Shown here: piece by piece, positions 8,885 to 16,698 of the stretch
How positions within the stretch are numbered: the stretch's first letter is position 1
Layout of the letters: the number at the start of each line of letters is the position of its first letter
Source: PKWO01 sp036384915
Lineage (GTDB): Bacteria > Pseudomonadota > Gammaproteobacteria > Burkholderiales > Burkholderiaceae_D
Reading direction: 5' to 3'
Assembly (NCBI GenBank): GCA_036384915.1
Contig: DASVLJ010000049.1
Span: forward strand, 1-64,000
DNA: 64,000 bases
Program-made: the position numbers and the translations under genes
The notes under the pieces: generated by a model
Told to the model about the DNA's origin: nothing
The model's database searches: none
What the model saw: only the letters and a program-made list of their open reading frames with translations

Positions 8885-11800
8885 CTGGCGAAGTGGTTGT
8901 TGTAACTGAGTGCTTACGATGCGCAATGCTGAACACAATAGGCACGAAAATCAAGGTGGCGATGGTGGCGCATAGCAGGCCGCCGATCACGGCGCGGCCC
9001 AAGGGTGCGTTCTGCTCGCCGCCCTCGCCCAGGCCCAGCGCCATCGGCGCCATGCCGATGATCATCGCCAGGGCTGTCATCAAAACCGGGCGGAAACGCG
9101 TGAAACCCGCTTCGAGCGCGGCACGCACCGGGTCGTTGGTATGCAACAGCCGTTCACGCGCGAAGCTGACCACCAGAATACTGTTGGCGGTCGCCACGCC
9201 CATGCACATGATGGCCCCGGTCAAAGCGGGCACCGAGAGCGTGGTATGCGTGGCGAACAGCATCCAGACGATGCCCGCCAAGGCGGCCGGTAAGGCGGTG
9301 ATGATGACGAACGGGTCGGTCCAGGACTGGAAGTTCACCACGATCAGCAGGTAAATCAGGATGACGGCTGCCAGCAGGCCGAACAGCAGGCCAGAAAATG
9401 CCGTGTTCATGGTCTGCACCTGGCCGCGCAGGTTGATGGTTGCGCCCTTTGGCCTGTCCTTGGCATTGTCTTGCAAGATCTTTTCGATGTCCGTCGCCAG
9501 GGCACCGAGGTCGCGCCGCTGAGGCGTGGCGAAGATATCGATTACCGGCTGCACCGCATAATGCGACACCACGGCGGGCGTTTCGCCGCGCGTGATCGTA
9601 GCCACGCCGCCCAGTATCTGCTGCCCCTTGGCCGTATCGGCCGAGATCGCGATGTTTTGCATGTCCGACAGCGACTGGTTCCGGTATTCGGGAGTTTGCG
9701 CCACGATGGGGTAGGACACACCGTTGCGCTTGTTGAGCCAGAACGCCGGCGCGACCTGGCCCGAACCGGCCATGGTCACGACCAGGCTATTGGTCACGTC
9801 GCGTTCGGTGATGCCCAACTGCTTTGCGCGCGTGCGGTCGACATCGACCATCAGCGCGGGATAGTTGTTGGCCTGCTGGATGCGCGCGTCCGCCACGCCC
9901 GTCACGTCCTTGATCTGGCGCAGCAGCTTCTGCGCATAAGCCATGTTGGCTTCACCGTTAGGCCCCATCACCTGCACGTCAATAGGCGCCGGCGCCCCGA
10001 AATTCAAAATCTGGCTGATGATGTCGGCCGGAAGGAAAGAGAAGGTCGCGCCGGGGAATTTGGTCGCCAGGTCGCCGCGCAGTTTCTCGACATACTCTTC
10101 GGTCGGCTTGTGGTCTTCCTTGAGCGTGATCAGCACGTCGCCGTCTTGCGGGCCAATGGTGCCGGTGTTGCTGTAGACCATGTTGATGCCGGACACCGTC
10201 AGGCCGATGTTATCGACCACGCTGCCCAATTCCTCGGCCGGAATCACGTTGCGCACCTCACGCTCGACCTGATCAAACAGCTTGGCCGACTCCTCGATGC
10301 GCGTGCCCACCTGTGCCCGCACGTGCATCTTGATCTGACCGGCATCGACCGCCGGGAAAAAGTCGCGGCCGAGGAAAGGCACCAGCGCGAACGAGACCAG
10401 GACGATGCCAAGGAAACCGGTAACGAAACGGGTCCTGTGCTCCATGGCCAGTACCAGCAGGGAGTAGTACACCTCGCGCACCTTGGCGAAACGCCTCTCG
10501 AAGCCCTGCTGGAAGCGCACCAGAGGATTCTTCGATGTCGAAGCATGATGGTGATCGGGCTGGGCCATCTGCAGCGTCTGGCCCGAAGCATGACCGCCCA
10601 CCGCATGCGCACGCAACAGATAGGCGGCCAGCGTCGGCACCAGGGTACGCGAGAGGCAGAACGAGGCGATCATGGCGAACACCACGGCTTCTGCCATCGG
10701 CACGAACAGGTAGTGCGCCACGCCGTTCAAGAAGAACATCGGAATGAACACAATACAGATGCACAACAGCGAGACGAACGCCGGGCCGACGATCTGGTGC
10801 GCGCCGTCCATGATGGCCGTGCGAACTTCCTTGCCCTGCTCAAGGTGCCAGTTGATGTTCTCGATGGTCACCGTCGCGTCGTCGACCAGAATCCCGACCG
10901 CCAGCGCAAGGCCGCCCAGCGTCATGATGTTGAGCGACTCCCCCATCGCATACAGGCCGGCGATCGAGGACAGGATGGCCAGAGGAATCGAGACCGTGAT
11001 GATCAGGGTCGAGCGCCAACTTCCGAGAAACAGCAGGATCATGGCGGAGGTCAGGAGTGCCGCGATCACCGCTTCGCGCGCCACGCCCGAAACCGCGGCC
11101 TTGACGAAGACCGACTGGTCGCCGATGGCGTCGACATGCACCGAAGACGGCAAGGTTTCCTTCAGCACCGGCAACAGCTTGCGCACGTTGCTGACGATAT
11201 CGAGCGTCGACGCCGCACCGCTCTTCAACACCGTCATCAGCACCGAGTGGCTGCCATCGACGCGCACCACGTTGATCTGCGGCGGATTGCCGTCGCGCAC
11301 GGTGGCGACGTCGCGCAGATATACCATGGCACCATCGACCGCTTTGATCGGCAGATCGGCCAGCTTCTTGAAATCGTCCGGGCTGTTGTTCAGGTGCACA
11401 CTATATTCGAAACGCCCGATCTTCTGGGTGCCGACTGGAATGATCTGATTTTGCGCAGCCAGAGCGTTTTCCACGTCCTCGGCCGAGAGGTGCTTGGCCT
11501 GCAGGGCTTGCTGGTTGACGTCGATCTGGATCTGGCGCACCTTGCCGCCATAGGGCGAGGGAATCGCCGTCCCCGGCACGGTAGCCAATTGCGGGCGGAT
11601 GAAATTTTGCCCGTAGTCGAACAACTTTTGCTCGGACTCCTGGTTGGAAGACAGGGCCAATTGCAGGATTGGCACGGTCGACGCGTTGTAATTCAGAATC
11701 AGAGGCGGCGTGATGCCGGGCGGCATCTGCTTCAACACCGTCTGCGAAATCGAGGTGACCTGGGCCGTTGCGGTGCGGATGTCGACGTTGGGCTGGAAGA

Positions 11801-12086
11801 AAATCTTGACCACGCCGTAGCCGGGCAGCGATTGCGATTCGATGTGATCGATGTCGTTGACCGTCGAAGACAGCGAGCGCTCGTAGTAATAGACCACGCG
11901 GCCGGACATGTCTTCGGGCGACAAGCCGGTATAGGTCCACACTGCGCTGATGACAGGGATCTTGATGTCGGGGAAGATGTCGGTCGGCGACTTCAACGCG
12001 GCCAGCGGCCCGAAAATCAGGATCAAGAGCGCCAGCACCACGAAGGTATAGGGTCGCTTGAGGGCGACGCGGACAAACCAAAGCAT
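8859..12086 (-). CDS. RND efflux permease, AcrB/HAE1-like
   Basis: A 1,075-residue proton-driven inner-membrane transporter. It has the N-terminal TM helix MLWFVRVALKRPYTFVVLAL, large porter loops between TM1-TM2 and TM7-TM8, and the TM4 motif AVGILVDDATVTIENIN with two adjacent aspartates, characteristic of hydrophobe/amphiphile exporters rather than of heavy-metal (CzcA/CusA) pumps. A His-rich cytoplasmic segment (DHHHAS) lies near residue 510. It is the first gene of a five-gene operon, with a palindrome-related sequence at 12160-12183 upstream. The neighbouring CzcE-like and CopRS-like genes hint at metals, but the permease itself does not look like a metal exporter. Substrate unknown. 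Confidence 0.93.
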   Translation of the reverse strand: MLWFVRVALKRPYTFVVLALLILIFGPLAALKSPTDIFPDIKIPVISAVWTYTGLSPEDMSGRVVYYYERSLSSTVNDIDHIESQSLPGYGVVKIFFQPNVDIRTATAQVTSISQTVLKQMPPGITPPLILNYNASTVPILQLALSSNQESEQKLFDYGQNFIRPQLATVPGTAIPSPYGGKVRQIQIDVNQQALQAKHLSAEDVENALAAQNQIIPVGTQKIGRFEYSVHLNNSPDDFKKLADLPIKAVDGAMVYLRDVATVRDGNPPQINVVRVDGSHSVLMTVLKSGAASTLDIVSNVRKLLPVLKETLPSSVHVDAIGDQSVFVKAAVSGVAREAVIAALLTSAMILLFLGSWRSTLIITVSIPLAILSSIAGLYAMGESLNIMTLGGLALAVGILVDDATVTIENINWHLEQGKEVRTAIMDGAHQIVGPAFVSLLCICIVFIPMFFLNGVAHYLFVPMAEAVVFAMIASFCLSRTLVPTLAAYLLRAHAVGGHASGQTLQMAQPDHHHASTSKNPLVRFQQGFERRFAKVREVYYSLLVLAMEHRTRFVTGFLGIVLVSFALVPFLGRDFFPAVDAGQIKMHVRAQVGTRIEESAKLFDQVEREVRNVIPAEELGSVVDNIGLTVSGINMVYSNTGTIGPQDGDVLITLKEDHKPTEEYVEKLRGDLATKFPGATFSFLPADIISQILNFGAPAPIDVQVMGPNGEANMAYAQKLLRQIKDVTGVADARIQQANNYPALMVDVDRTRAKQLGITERDVTNSLVVTMAGSGQVAPAFWLNKRNGVSYPIVAQTPEYRNQSLSDMQNIAISADTAKGQQILGGVATITRGETPAVVSHYAVQPVIDIFATPQRRDLGALATDIEKILQDNAKDRPKGATINLRGQVQTMNTAFSGLLFGLLAAVILIYLLIVVNFQSWTDPFVIITALPAALAGIVWMLFATHTTLSVPALTGAIMCMGVATANSILVVSFARERLLHTNDPVRAALEAGFTRFRPVLMTALAMIIGMAPMALGLGEGGEQNAPLGRAVIGGLLCATIATLIFVPIVFSIAHRKHSVTTTTSPDGETSEFA

Positions 12087-12159
12087 TCAGGGACTCCGTT
12101 AGGAAGCAGCCGGCGCTTATGCGGCGGCGCCACGAATTATAAGAGCGAATATTTCCAGG

Positions 12160-12183
12160 AATCATTAAACATTATTCATAACT
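12160..12183. promoter_or_regulatory. Imperfect operator-like repeat upstream of the RND operon
   Basis: The left half AATCATTAA (12160-12168) is identical to the left arm of the perfect palindrome at 13093-13116. After the same 6-base spacing the right half TTCATAACT matches the other palindrome at 6 of 9 positions. It lies 74-97 bases upstream of the permease ATG, a normal promoter distance. This suggests a common regulator. Confidence 0.45.
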
Positions 12184-12280
12184 TCGCCGCGCCGCGGCCA
12201 CTACAATTCGGCTGTGCCGTCGGTTCGGCCTGTCCATCTTGCCTATATTGTAGTTATCAGGCCGCCTCTGGGAGATCAAA

Positions 12281-12583
12281 ATGAAAGGCTATCAGCTCGA
12301 ATTCTTTACCCAACAAGACATTTTTCATGGCGGTAAACACCTCTCGGATTGGCTGATCGACCAAGCCCGTGCGCTGGGGATCAAGAGCGCAACCGTATTC
12401 ATGGGTTCAACCAGCCTGCGTCAGCAGGCGGCTCATATGTTCGACCTGATCGACCACCCTGTCCAGGTGACGATGATATTGAGCGAAGACCAGTGCGACA
12501 GTTTGTTTGCGGCGCTGAAGAAGGAAAAACTGCATCTGTTCTACGTCAAGCTGCCGGTCGAATATGGCCGTGCCGGAGCATGA
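12281..12583 (+). CDS. DUF190 family PII-like protein
   Basis: A 100-residue cytoplasmic protein, ATG at 12281 with GGGAG 6-10 bases upstream. The order GYQLEFFTQQD, HGGKHLSDWLIDQARALGIKSATVF, then VQVTMILSEDQCDSLFAALK, matches DUF190, whose structures adopt a PII-like ferredoxin fold and trimerise. Members are small nucleotide-sensor-like proteins often found beside ion transporters. It is divergent from the RND operon, sharing a 194-base intergenic region, so a link with pump control is possible but only inferred. Confidence 0.75.
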   Translation: MKGYQLEFFTQQDIFHGGKHLSDWLIDQARALGIKSATVFMGSTSLRQQAAHMFDLIDHPVQVTMILSEDQCDSLFAALKKEKLHLFYVKLPVEYGRAGA

Positions 12584-12607
12584 AAAAGGCCCGGCGGACG
12601 CCGGGCC
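12583..12607 (-). terminator. Intrinsic terminator of the czcE-like gene
   Basis: GC-rich arms GGCCCGGCG (12588-12596) and CGCCGGGCC (12599-12607); on the minus strand the hairpin is followed by TTTTTC. It begins directly at the DUF190 stop and ends the minus-strand gene at 12648. Confidence 0.8.
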
Positions 12608-12647
12608 AAGTTCTAACAGATCTTGATGTGAAATTTGCAAACGGGTA

Positions 12648-12986
12648 TCAGGCGCCGGAATAGTCGGGGTTGCGCGCCACATACACCATCACCTTGTGGT
12701 CGAGCATGCCGGGTGGAGCAATGCGCTGGAGGTCGAATGCCATCATGCTGCCGTCGGTGTCAAAATCCCAAGCGAAGGCTTTATCGCCGACCTTGAACCG
12801 GACGACGTCGCCGCCTGTCACGTTCACGTAAGTGGTACCCGGAGTGATGACGACGGTATGTTCGGATGCCGCAGGCGGCACCGCGTCTCCCAGGAGCTTG
12901 GTGTCGGGCTCGGCGGCTTGGCATAATGCCGCGCTGCCTGACAACATCAAAGCTCCGAGACAGGCAAATGCTAAATTGCGTTTCAT
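12648..12986 (-). CDS. CzcE-like periplasmic heavy-metal protein
   Basis: A 112-residue secreted protein. The signal peptide MKRNLAFACLGALMLSGSAA precedes a short mature domain with VVITPGTTYVNVTGGDVVRF, FAWDFDT and the C-terminal MVYVARNPDYSG, which resemble CzcE of Cupriavidus metallidurans, a small copper-binding periplasmic dimer. Family assignment is by remembered sequence pattern. It is divergent from the CopRS-like two-component genes and shares with them the palindrome at 13093-13116, the arrangement expected for a metal-responsive regulon. Its terminator is at 12583-12607. Confidence 0.72.
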   Translation of the reverse strand: MKRNLAFACLGALMLSGSAALCQAAEPDTKLLGDAVPPAASEHTVVITPGTTYVNVTGGDVVRFKVGDKAFAWDFDTDGSMMAFDLQRIAPPGMLDHKVMVYVARNPDYSGA

Positions 12987-13092
12987 GATTTGCTCCTTAG
13001 AAAGAAGACCTGTGCTCCGACCGGCGCCATGTCACGGCGAAGGCTGCACACGGCACTACTTTGCGCCACCTCGGATTAACTTGAGCTTTCCA

Positions 13093-13116
13093 AATCATTA
13101 AGCATATTTAATGATT
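13093..13116. promoter_or_regulatory. Perfect palindrome, probable response-regulator operator
   Basis: AATCATTAA (13093-13101), 6-base spacer, TTAATGATT (13108-13116). It lies between the divergent czcE-like gene and the CopRS-like operon, 33 bases before the regulator ATG. The symmetric two-half-site design resembles CusR/CopR boxes. A partial copy precedes the RND operon at 12160-12183. Confidence 0.6.
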
Positions 13117-13148
13117 CGGCGGCGCGGCTTTGCTAGAGTGAATTCTCC

Positions 13149-13829
13149 ATGAAGATTCTCGTCGTCGAAGACAATCAGCGTGTCGCGCAGTTCCTGTCCA
13201 AGGGGCTGGGCGAAGCGGGTTACACGGTCGATCATGCCGACAATGGACGCGACGGCATGTTTCTCGCCGTCAGCGAACCGTATGACGCCATTGTGATGGA
13301 CCGCATGCTGCCCGGCGGAGTCGACGGCATCATGCTGGTCGCCTCGCTCAGGCGCGACGGTTGCACGACACCCATCCTCATTCTTTCGGCGCTGGGCGAG
13401 GTCGACGACCGCATCCTCGGCCTGAAAAGCGGAGGCGACGACTATCTTGTCAAACCGTTTTCGATAGGCGAATTGCTGGCACGGCTCGACGCCATCCTGC
13501 GCCGCACGCAAAACCAGCAGCCATGCAGCACCCTGACCGTGGGCGACCTGCAGATGGACCTGCTGTCGCACAAAGTGTCGCGTGCCGGCAAGCTGGTGGC
13601 CCTGCAGCCGCGAGAATTCAAATTGCTCGAGTACTTGATGCGCCACGCGGGGCAGATCGTCACGCGCACCATGCTGCTCGAAAATGTATGGGACTATCAC
13701 TTCGATCCGCAAACCAATGTGGTCGACGTGCACATCAGCAAACTGCGGCAAAAGATCGATGCGGATGCCGCGACACCCTTGCTGAAGACCATACGCAATG
13801 CCGGATACATGCTGACCGCGCATGCCTAG
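13149..13829 (+). CDS. CopR/CzcR-type response regulator
   Basis: A 226-residue OmpR-family regulator. The receiver has the acidic pair in VVEDNQ, the phospho-Asp in IVMDRMLP and Lys in YLVKPF; the winged-helix domain contains LLENVWDYHFDPQTNVVDVHISKLRQKI, the form typical of CopR/CusR/CzcR metal regulators. The ATG at 13149 is weakly spaced from upstream purines. It overlaps the kinase gene by 8 bases. The adjacent czcE-like gene and shared palindrome suggest control of metal tolerance. The metal cannot be assigned. Confidence 0.9.
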   Translation: MKILVVEDNQRVAQFLSKGLGEAGYTVDHADNGRDGMFLAVSEPYDAIVMDRMLPGGVDGIMLVASLRRDGCTTPILILSALGEVDDRILGLKSGGDDYLVKPFSIGELLARLDAILRRTQNQQPCSTLTVGDLQMDLLSHKVSRAGKLVALQPREFKLLEYLMRHAGQIVTRTMLLENVWDYHFDPQTNVVDVHISKLRQKIDADAATPLLKTIRNAGYMLTAHA

Positions 13830-15189
13830 GCCGCATTTCCGGCGCCTCTCGGCCTCGAACATCGCGGCCAGCTATGTGGCAATCAGCCTGGTCGTGCTGA
13901 TCCTGTTCGCCGCCCCCATTCTCTACGCCTGGAACACCATCGTCGAAGAACGCAGCACGGAACGGCTGCGCGAAGATGCCGAGCGGCTCTCGCGCGTGCT
14001 CGACAATCACGGACCGCAAGCCTTGAAGACCGTGATTGACGCCATGGTGGAAGCCCAGCAGGCGGGCGACGAAAAATTCATCTTGCTGGCCGATCGCAAT
14101 CTGCATTCCCAGGAGGGCAACCTCCCCGCCTGGCCCGCCGGCATCCCCGATGCAGCCGGCACTTACCGCGTCTCGTTCGCCGCGGGAGGGCGCCAGGTCG
14201 AAGCCACCATGGTGCGCATGCCGCTATCGAACGGCGACCAGTTGCTGGTCGGGCGCAATGAAGCGCGTTTCGGCTCGGCGCGCACGCTGTTCTGGGTCGG
14301 ACTGGTCGGTGCCGCCGGCGCCGTCCTGTTCTTCGGCCTGTCGGGAGGGATGCTGATCCGCGCCATGCTGCTGGCCGAGGTGCAGGGCATCAGCCGCACC
14401 GCATCCGCCATCGTCGCGGGCGATCTGACGCGCCGCCTGCCGACCACGGGCGAAACCAACGAGCTCGACATGCTGGCCCACACCGTCAACCGCATGCTGG
14501 ACCAGATCGAACAATTGATACGCGGTGTGCGCAACGTCTCGAATGCGGTGGCGCACGACTTGCGCACGCCGTTGATGGAATTGCGTTCGCGCCTGGAGGA
14601 GTTGACCTGGAGCCGTCCTGCACCGACGGACGTGTTTCCCGCAATCGAATCGGCAGTAGCCGACATCGACCGCATTATCGCCATCTTCAACGCGCTGTTG
14701 CGCCTGGCCGAGATCGACAACGGATTGTCGCGCTCGGGTTTCGTCGCGACGGATCTGACCCGGATCGCCGAAGATGCAGTCGAGTTTTACCTGCCGCTGG
14801 CCGAGGTGAAAGGCTTGCGCATCCGTTTTTCAGGAACGGAGAAAAATCCGGCTGCGGGCGATCCTTTGCTGCTGGCGCAAGCCGTCGGCAATCTGATCGA
14901 CAACGCCTTGAAATACGCATCGCATGAAGTGCGCGTCTCGGTGCGGCACATGGAAGGGCGGGGCGAAACAGGTTTCGTCGTCTCCGTAGCCGACGATGGC
15001 CCCGGCATTGCCGAACAGGAAAAAGACAAGGTGACGCAACGATTCTATCGCGGCGACGCCAGCCGCGGCACGCCCGGCGTGGGCCTCGGGTTGAGCCTGG
15101 TTGCAGCGGTGGCCAAACTGCATGGCGGCTCGCTCGAGTTGAAAGACGCCGCGCCGGGATTGGATGCGCAGTTGATTTTGCCGGAATAA
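13822..15189 (+). CDS. CopS/CzcS-type sensor histidine kinase
   Basis: A 455-residue membrane sensor. TM1 lies near residues 15-35 (AISLVVLILFAAPILYAW), followed by a periplasmic domain of about 115 residues, TM2 near 155-175, HAMP, the HisKA motif NAVAHDLRTPLMELRSRL, and HATPase_c with NLIDNALKYAS, DDGPGIAEQE and GVGLGLSLVAAV. The periplasmic part has no evident His or Cys cluster, so metal sensing is inferred from context only. It is translationally coupled to its regulator and ends the operon. No clear terminator follows. Confidence 0.9.
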   Translation: MPRPHFRRLSASNIAASYVAISLVVLILFAAPILYAWNTIVEERSTERLREDAERLSRVLDNHGPQALKTVIDAMVEAQQAGDEKFILLADRNLHSQEGNLPAWPAGIPDAAGTYRVSFAAGGRQVEATMVRMPLSNGDQLLVGRNEARFGSARTLFWVGLVGAAGAVLFFGLSGGMLIRAMLLAEVQGISRTASAIVAGDLTRRLPTTGETNELDMLAHTVNRMLDQIEQLIRGVRNVSNAVAHDLRTPLMELRSRLEELTWSRPAPTDVFPAIESAVADIDRIIAIFNALLRLAEIDNGLSRSGFVATDLTRIAEDAVEFYLPLAEVKGLRIRFSGTEKNPAAGDPLLLAQAVGNLIDNALKYASHEVRVSVRHMEGRGETGFVVSVADDGPGIAEQEKDKVTQRFYRGDASRGTPGVGLGLSLVAAVAKLHGGSLELKDAAPGLDAQLILPE

Positions 15190-15244
15190 AGCCCCCCCCA
15201 CCGCCACGCCTGCGCAGCGGTAAGGGCGCCTCGAACGAGACTTC

Positions 15245-15709
15245 TTAGTTGACGGACAGATTCTGGCTCGGCGTCTCGATGCGCGCCAAACCGTTCACCT
15301 GTTTCTTGCCGTTCGCATGCAGCAGGATGCGAATGAATTCGCGCACCATCATCTGATGATGCTCGTCGAGCAGTTGCAAGTCTGAAATCAGCTTCAATTC
15401 GGCCGACTTGAACACCGGGCCGGGCGGCACGGGCGCGGCAGCACCGTCCTCGTCGCCGCCGAAACGCAGCCAATCAATCGGAACATGAAGCCAATCCGCA
15501 AGCGTGCGCAGCTTGTCTTGCGTAGGGATGGCTTCGCCCACCAGCCATTTGCGCGCTGCATGCACTGTGATCGGCCGCCCGGAATAGCGGATGTTGAAAT
15601 CCCGCGCCAACTCGGTCGGGCTATCCGGCGAGTGGTGGGCATTTCTCAGTGTCTGTTGCAAACGCAGGCTGAATCTCTCTCTTTCGGTTGCGATTTTCCT
15701 ACTCCTCAA
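15245..15709 (-). CDS. HTH transcriptional regulator, uncertain start
   Basis: A DNA-binding protein of about 150 residues, with segments DSPTELARDFNIRY, ITVHAARKWLVGEAIPTQD and KLRTLADWLHVPIDWLRFG, a phage-repressor-like HTH type seen in Oxalobacteraceae. The second half is a linker and a helical segment. No ATG exists near the 5' end. The TTG at 15709 is given here; the best-placed Shine-Dalgarno (AGGAG, 15702-15706) instead points to an ATC at 15694-15692, giving a protein starting at ATERERF. TTG 15739 and GTG 15730 lack ribosome binding sites. A long structured leader precedes it. Confidence 0.75.
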   Translation of the reverse strand: MRSRKIATERERFSLRLQQTLRNAHHSPDSPTELARDFNIRYSGRPITVHAARKWLVGEAIPTQDKLRTLADWLHVPIDWLRFGGDEDGAAAPVPPGPVFKSAELKLISDLQLLDEHHQMMVREFIRILLHANGKKQVNGLARIETPSQNLSVN

Positions 15710-15787
15710 GTTGTTTTCCGGACCTTCCACACCCGTCAAGTGGAGTGACGGGGACTACCAAAAAGCACGTGGCGATTCCGGATGCGG

Positions 15788-15841
15788 ACCCTCGGTTCGA
15801 ACGACCTCGTGGCCCAGAAACAGGCCCTGCTCCCCGAGGGT
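15788..15841 (-). promoter_or_regulatory. Structured 5' leader of the HTH regulator gene
   Basis: An 8-bp stem ACCCTCGG / CCGAGGGT (15788-15795 with 15834-15841), extendable by one G-U pair, enclosing a GGCC/GGCC inner pairing. It lies in the leader between the promoter at 15894-15922 and the start codon. A regulatory function is inferred from structure only. Confidence 0.35.
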
Positions 15842-15893
15842 TCAGGCATGCCTCACTGAAAAGAATAACAGAGAGTAAGTACGGAGGGTTTAT

Positions 15894-15922
15894 ATTATGA
15901 GTAAATTGTGAATTTTAACCAA
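15894..15922 (-). promoter_or_regulatory. Putative sigma-70 promoter of the HTH regulator
   Basis: On the minus strand: -35 TTGGTT (15922-15917), 17-base spacer, -10 CATAAT (15899-15894). It implies a leader of about 180-190 bases before the likely start codon. Confidence 0.45.
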
Positions 15923-15946
15923 AAATCACATTTTGACCAGGGCTTT

Positions 15947-16453
15947 TCAGGCCGCGCGCAATGCGGCAGCCGCCACGCTGGCACAAGCTTCGATATGGCG
16001 GTTCGCCACACTGCGAAATGCGGCAAAGCCGATCGAGGCTGCGGCAATCTGGCCCGCCACCGGCGCAATCTTGGCCGCCTGTCTGGCCAACGCCCTGAGC
16101 CCGGTTTTTTGCAGCAGATGCGCTACCACTTCGCGCGTAACGAGCCGGCCAACCATCATGCTCCCTATGCCTACCGCCATCTGGTAGATCACCAGTCGCA
16201 TCTCTGGCGTGAGCCGCTCGATCTGTTCCGGCGTCAAGCCGAATTCGACATTGATGTCTTCGATGGCCCGGGCCATCAAACCGAGGTCGGACAACACATC
16301 CACTCCGGGAATCGGTACCGCGGAAAGGCTGGCTGACAGTGCGGCACGCTTCAGCACAAGGCGCCGGCACTTGCGGCGCACGGCCTCGATGTCGCGCAAG
16401 GTGCCGGGAAGTACTTGCCAGTCGGCTGCCGATTCGGAAGAAGTGTGTCGCAT
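15947..16453 (-). CDS. DUF697-like hydrophobic protein of unknown function
   Basis: A 168-residue protein with ATG at 16453. A basic N-terminal region (RRKCRRLVLKRAALSASLSAVPIPGVDVLSDLGL) leads into hydrophobic helices such as LVIYQMAVGIGSMMVG and AAKIAPVAGQIAAASIGFAAF. The VPIPGVDVLSD and IAPVAGQIAAASIGFA patterns resemble DUF697, a membrane-associated domain found alone or fused to small GTPases; no GTPase domain is present. It is upstream of the HTH regulator on the same strand and divergent from the response regulator at 16699. The role is unknown. Confidence 0.6.
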   Translation of the reverse strand: MRHTSSESAADWQVLPGTLRDIEAVRRKCRRLVLKRAALSASLSAVPIPGVDVLSDLGLMARAIEDINVEFGLTPEQIERLTPEMRLVIYQMAVGIGSMMVGRLVTREVVAHLLQKTGLRALARQAAKIAPVAGQIAAASIGFAAFRSVANRHIEACASVAAAALRAA

Positions 16454-16543
16454 ACCTCAAAAATACGACAAACCAGCAGAACATGACAGGATTTTGTCGA
16501 TTCCCGAGGCTGCCTGAGAAAAAATTGATCAATATTTATTGCT

Positions 16544-16549
16544 TATAAT
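16544..16549 (+). promoter_or_regulatory. Possible -10 element of the FecR/CHASE2 cluster
   Basis: TATAAT in a strongly AT-rich stretch between the divergent DUF697-like and response regulator genes. No convincing -35 at normal spacing was found, so the site is tentative. Confidence 0.3.
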
Positions 16550-16640
16550 TATGAAAAGGGAAACACTAGCGAATATCTACGTAAAAACCATCGAAAATTT
16601 TGTGAAATATTGTCAAACTACAACATAAGTAGGCACTTAA

Positions 16641-16689
16641 GGAGGATACTTTGTTAAATCCTCCGTTTTACCCCAGACATCATTGGTAG
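16641..16689 (+). promoter_or_regulatory. Leader hairpin and 12-codon upstream reading frame
   Basis: The inverted repeat GGAGGAT (16641-16647) / ATCCTCC (16658-16664) contains a strong Shine-Dalgarno, GGAGG, 5 bases before a TTG at 16651. That TTG opens a short frame (LNPPFYPRHHW after the initiator) ending at TAG 16687-16689, in the same frame as the response regulator ATG at 16699. The regulator itself has no obvious Shine-Dalgarno. A leader peptide or translational coupling is possible. Confidence 0.4.
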
Positions 16690-16698
16690 TCACAGATC

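Noticed and set aside
9471..12284. Very long plus-strand open frame (over 900 codons) opposite the RND permease
   Set aside because: It is the complement of a clearly conserved permease; the product is rich in Arg/His/Gln/Asp with no domain and no ribosome binding site. High-GC codon bias creates such shadow frames.
15788..15841. Possible tRNA because of a GGTTCGAAC sequence
   Set aside because: No acceptor, D-arm or anticodon arm could be folded around it; only a simple stem is supported.
15908..16336. Plus-strand open frame antisense to the DUF697-like gene
   Set aside because: No Shine-Dalgarno at its start and no recognisable domain, and it covers a coherent gene on the other strand.
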